A stretch of DNA of 64,000 nt, taken from contig OZ252031.1 in assembly GCA_965247775.1 (NCBI GenBank), forward strand, positions 2,170,001 through 2,234,000, read 5' to 3'. The translations under genes were made by a program, and so were the position numbers. The stretch is from G965247775 sp965247775 (lineage in GTDB: Bacteria > Chloroflexota > Dehalococcoidia > Bin125). Below are positions 61,911-64,000 of this stretch, piece after piece; within the stretch, counting starts at the first letter, position 1; each line of letters starts with the position of its first letter. Below the pieces are notes generated by a model. That model was not told the DNA's origin, made no database searches, and worked only from the letters and a program-made list of their open reading frames with translations.

Positions 61911-62147
61911 CCTGGCTCGCGACGAGCACGCTCCTCTTCGCTGGGTCGGACAGGGCTGGAGCGTCGCCTCCGCGACATCCATACGGCGCCGCGCACGTGA
62001 TGATCGGTCCACTCACGTATGAGGCGTCCAGACGCGTCGAACTGGGCTCTGGCCCCGAGCGCTCGTTCTTCTCGCGCGCCGGATCGGGCTGCGCGCGAGG
62101 CCGTCGTCGGATTGTGCACGGACAGCGGAGCGGGCCTTCGGCCAGTC

Positions 62148-62663
62148 CTACCGCGCGCTCGTCTCTGCAGCTCTGTAGCGGCGCACAAGATCGGCGTAGG
62201 GGCGGTTCCAGGACGTGGTGTTCGCCCGCAAGTCCGCCCCCAGCGGGCGCACTGTCGCCGGCACGCCGACGACGAAAGAGCCGTCCGGCACTTTCGTGTT
62301 CGGGCGAACGACCGCTCCCGCGGCCACGACACAATCGCTGCCGATCTCGCTGCCATCCAGCAACGTCGCGCTATTGCCGATGAGCGTCCGGTTGCCAATC
62401 CGGCGGCAATGGATCACAGCGTTATGCCCAACCGTCACCTCGCTGCCGAGATCGATCCCGGGCGGCCCGCAATGCAACGTCGCGTTATCCTCGATATGCG
62501 TACCGGCGCCGATGCGGATTGCGGCGAAGTCCCCGCGAACGACCGCACCGGGCCAGACCGAGGACCCTGCCCCGATCACCACGTCCCCGATCACGATCGC
62601 GGCGTCGTGGACGAACGCTGAGGGGTCGACCCGCGGCGCATGGTCTTCGAAGGCGTGAATCAC
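62148..62663 (-). CDS. gamma carbonic anhydrase family protein
   Basis: 171 residues from GTG 62663, the usual length; the frame is open further upstream but without coding character. Left-handed beta-helix hexapeptide repeats (IVIGDVVIGAGSSVWPGAVV, FAAIRIGAGTHIEDN, VTVGHNAVIHC, IGNRTLIGNSATL, GSDCVVAAGAVV). The three zinc ligands are His64 (ATLHCG), His80 and His85 (VGHNAVIH). Trimeric metal-dependent enzyme or carnitine-operon-like CaiE/PaaY protein; activity as carbonic anhydrase or thioesterase cannot be told. Confidence 0.9.
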   Translation of the reverse strand: MIHAFEDHAPRVDPSAFVHDAAIVIGDVVIGAGSSVWPGAVVRGDFAAIRIGAGTHIEDNATLHCGPPGIDLGSEVTVGHNAVIHCRRIGNRTLIGNSATLLDGSEIGSDCVVAAGAVVRPNTKVPDGSFVVGVPATVRPLGADLRANTTSWNRPYADLVRRYRAAETSAR

Positions 62664-62867
62664 AACACTGGCCCCCGTTCGCACGCCGAAGATACCGCGC
62701 TCGAGCGCACAGGGAAGCCTGAGTGAGGCCACCGGCAGCGCTGCCGCTCCGCGATCGTTCTGCCCCGGAGCGCCCCTGGCAGGTGGCGGCACGCGACGAT
62801 CGGGGTCGTTTCCTTATACTCCATGGTGCGTGGCAGGGACCGCGCGGCAGGAACGAGGAATCGGGAA

Positions 62868-64000
62868 ATGCGCGTCGACAACCTCACCAACACCATCGGC
62901 GGCGAGCAGGGGATCGAGATGTTCAGCGACGGGGAGCGGCGGCCCCGCCAGCCCCGGCCGGAACGGACGGTGCACGAGGCCGCGCGCGATATCCCGGTCT
63001 TCGCCGAGACCGACGTCCTCGTCGTCGGCGGTGGGCCGGCCGGGACGACGGCCGCCATCGCGGCTGGGCGGCTGGGCGCCGAGGTCGTGCTCGTTGAGCG
63101 CTACAACCATCTCGGCGGCCTCTCGACGGGGGGCCTCGTCATTTGGATCGACCGCATGTCCGATTGGTCCGGGAAGCAGGTGATCGCCGGTCTCGCCTGC
63201 GACATCTTCGATCGGCTGCCGAAGGATGCCGTGATGGGCCCCTCCCGCTCGGAATGGGGTTCGAAGGACGTCCAAACGGCCGCCTATTGGAAGGAGCGCA
63301 CGGCCGCCTACCGGGGTATTGTCACGTGGTCCCCAACGATCGATCCCGAAGCGCTTAAGACTGTCTCCCTGCAGATGGTGCTGGAGGCAAACGTGCGTCC
63401 CGTCTTCCATTCCTGGGCCGTCGAGCCGATGGTGGAGGACCGGACGATGCGCGGCGCGATCTTCGAGAGCAAGGAGGGGCGCCAGGCGATCCTCGCCAAG
63501 GTCGTCATCGACACGACCGGTGACGCCGATCTGCTCGCGCGCGCTGCGGCCCCCCTGGAGTTGGACATCGACGCTGAAGACATCCACCACTGCATCAACA
63601 CGGCCTTCCTCCTCGGCGGCCTGGACATGGAGCGCTGGCTCGCCTTCCGCCGGGAGGACGCGGCAGGATTCTCGGCCTTCGTCGCGCTGGGCCGCGAGAC
63701 CCTTGGCTTGTTCGAAAAGCCGTTCTGCTCATGGCGCGACGACGTGGCGCTGTTCATGGGACCGCGGCTGTCGGGGTACAGCGCTGTGAACGTCGAAGAC
63801 CTCACCGACGTCGAGGTACGCTCTCGCGAGTTGACCGCAGCGCACCTGGACTTCTACCGCACACACGCCCCCGGCTTCGAGAGCGCCTTCCTGATGCTGG
63901 GCGCGCCTCAGGTTGGCGTGCGGCATAGCCGCCGCCTCACTGGCCTGCGCAAGGTCACCCGTGCCCAGTGGGATGAAGGCACGGTATGGGACGACGAGAT
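62868..64000 (+). CDS. FAD-dependent oxidoreductase (FAD_oxidored family), 3' end outside window
   Basis: From ATG 62868 after AACGAGGAATC, 377 codons are open to the window end. FAD-binding: FAETDVLVVGGGPAGTTAAI with AEVVLVERYNHLGGLSTGGL; second NAD/FAD strand MRGAIFESKEGRQAILAKVVIDTTGDADLLARAAAP; then INTAFLLGGLDMERWLAF, RHSRRLTGLRKVTRAQWDEG. It is a relative of the frameshifted gene at 53276. It starts with an unusual 45-residue N-terminal extension before the FAD motif. Oxidises an unknown substrate, probably cytoplasmic. Confidence 0.88.
   Translation, partial: MRVDNLTNTIGGEQGIEMFSDGERRPRQPRPERTVHEAARDIPVFAETDVLVVGGGPAGTTAAIAAGRLGAEVVLVERYNHLGGLSTGGLVIWIDRMSDWSGKQVIAGLACDIFDRLPKDAVMGPSRSEWGSKDVQTAAYWKERTAAYRGIVTWSPTIDPEALKTVSLQMVLEANVRPVFHSWAVEPMVEDRTMRGAIFESKEGRQAILAKVVIDTTGDADLLARAAAPLELDIDAEDIHHCINTAFLLGGLDMERWLAFRREDAAGFSAFVALGRETLGLFEKPFCSWRDDVALFMGPRLSGYSAVNVEDLTDVEVRSRELTAAHLDFYRTHAPGFESAFLMLGAPQVGVRHSRRLTGLRKVTRAQWDEGTVWDDE

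Overview
The window is very GC-rich and gene-dense, with mostly GTG/ATG starts and strong GGAGG ribosome binding sites. It looks like a chromosome segment from a Chloroflexota bacterium, most likely a Dehalococcoidia/SAR202-type lineage. That placement is an inference from gene content: many F420-type luciferase-like monooxygenases, short-chain dehydrogenases, acyl-CoA dehydrogenases, crotonases, an enolase-superfamily enzyme, a xanthine-dehydrogenase-type molybdoenzyme, FAD oxidoreductases and selenoproteins. No rRNA, tRNA, CRISPR array, integrase or phage structural gene was recognised.

Layout. 1-2160: an accessory edge with a DUF262 protein, an OGG-fold-like protein and gene remnants. 2165-10288: leftward genes for a hydrolase and thioesterase, a dehydrogenase, a cyclophilin, a large cell-wall protein and a complete znuABC-type metal importer with a tandem-repeat operator candidate. 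10547-16835: lipid and aromatic-type catabolic enzymes plus a phosphatase. 16836-20602: an accessory island (RecQ scrap, broken methyltransferase, radical SAM protein, OGG1-like glycosylase). 20577-29000: AmrS-type radical SAM, NYN nuclease, acyl-CoA dehydrogenase, putative glycoside hydrolase, nitroreductase and several decayed genes. 29070-32362: a crotonase gene split by about 2.4 kb carrying a DNA methyltransferase, an HNH nuclease and a membrane protein. 32456-45464: an oxidase, an AhpD-like selenoprotein, a CocE-type hydrolase, an MFS transporter and a rightward cluster of thioredoxin-domain protein, UGSC selenoprotein, Eis-like acetyltransferase, TenA/CADD-like protein and CDGSH protein. 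45498-48769: a gene graveyard. 48786-64000: luciferase-like monooxygenases, RidA-type protein, nitroreductase, enolase-superfamily enzyme, molybdenum hydroxylase, gamma carbonic anhydrase and FAD oxidoreductases.

Two genes carry an in-frame TGA exactly where their families have a redox cysteine (CxxU in an AhpD-like protein, UGSC in a UGSC-family protein). Each TGA is followed by a hairpin whose apical loop begins 19 nt downstream. The host therefore probably decodes UGA as selenocysteine; the sel genes are not in the window.

The segment also holds an unusual number of truncated or frameshifted genes (about 17 in 64 kb). Some are plainly decayed, while others have a single indel that could be a sequencing error. 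The intact genes suggest an aerobic heterotroph degrading diverse organic compounds through CoA-thioester, F420/flavin and molybdenum hydroxylase chemistry.
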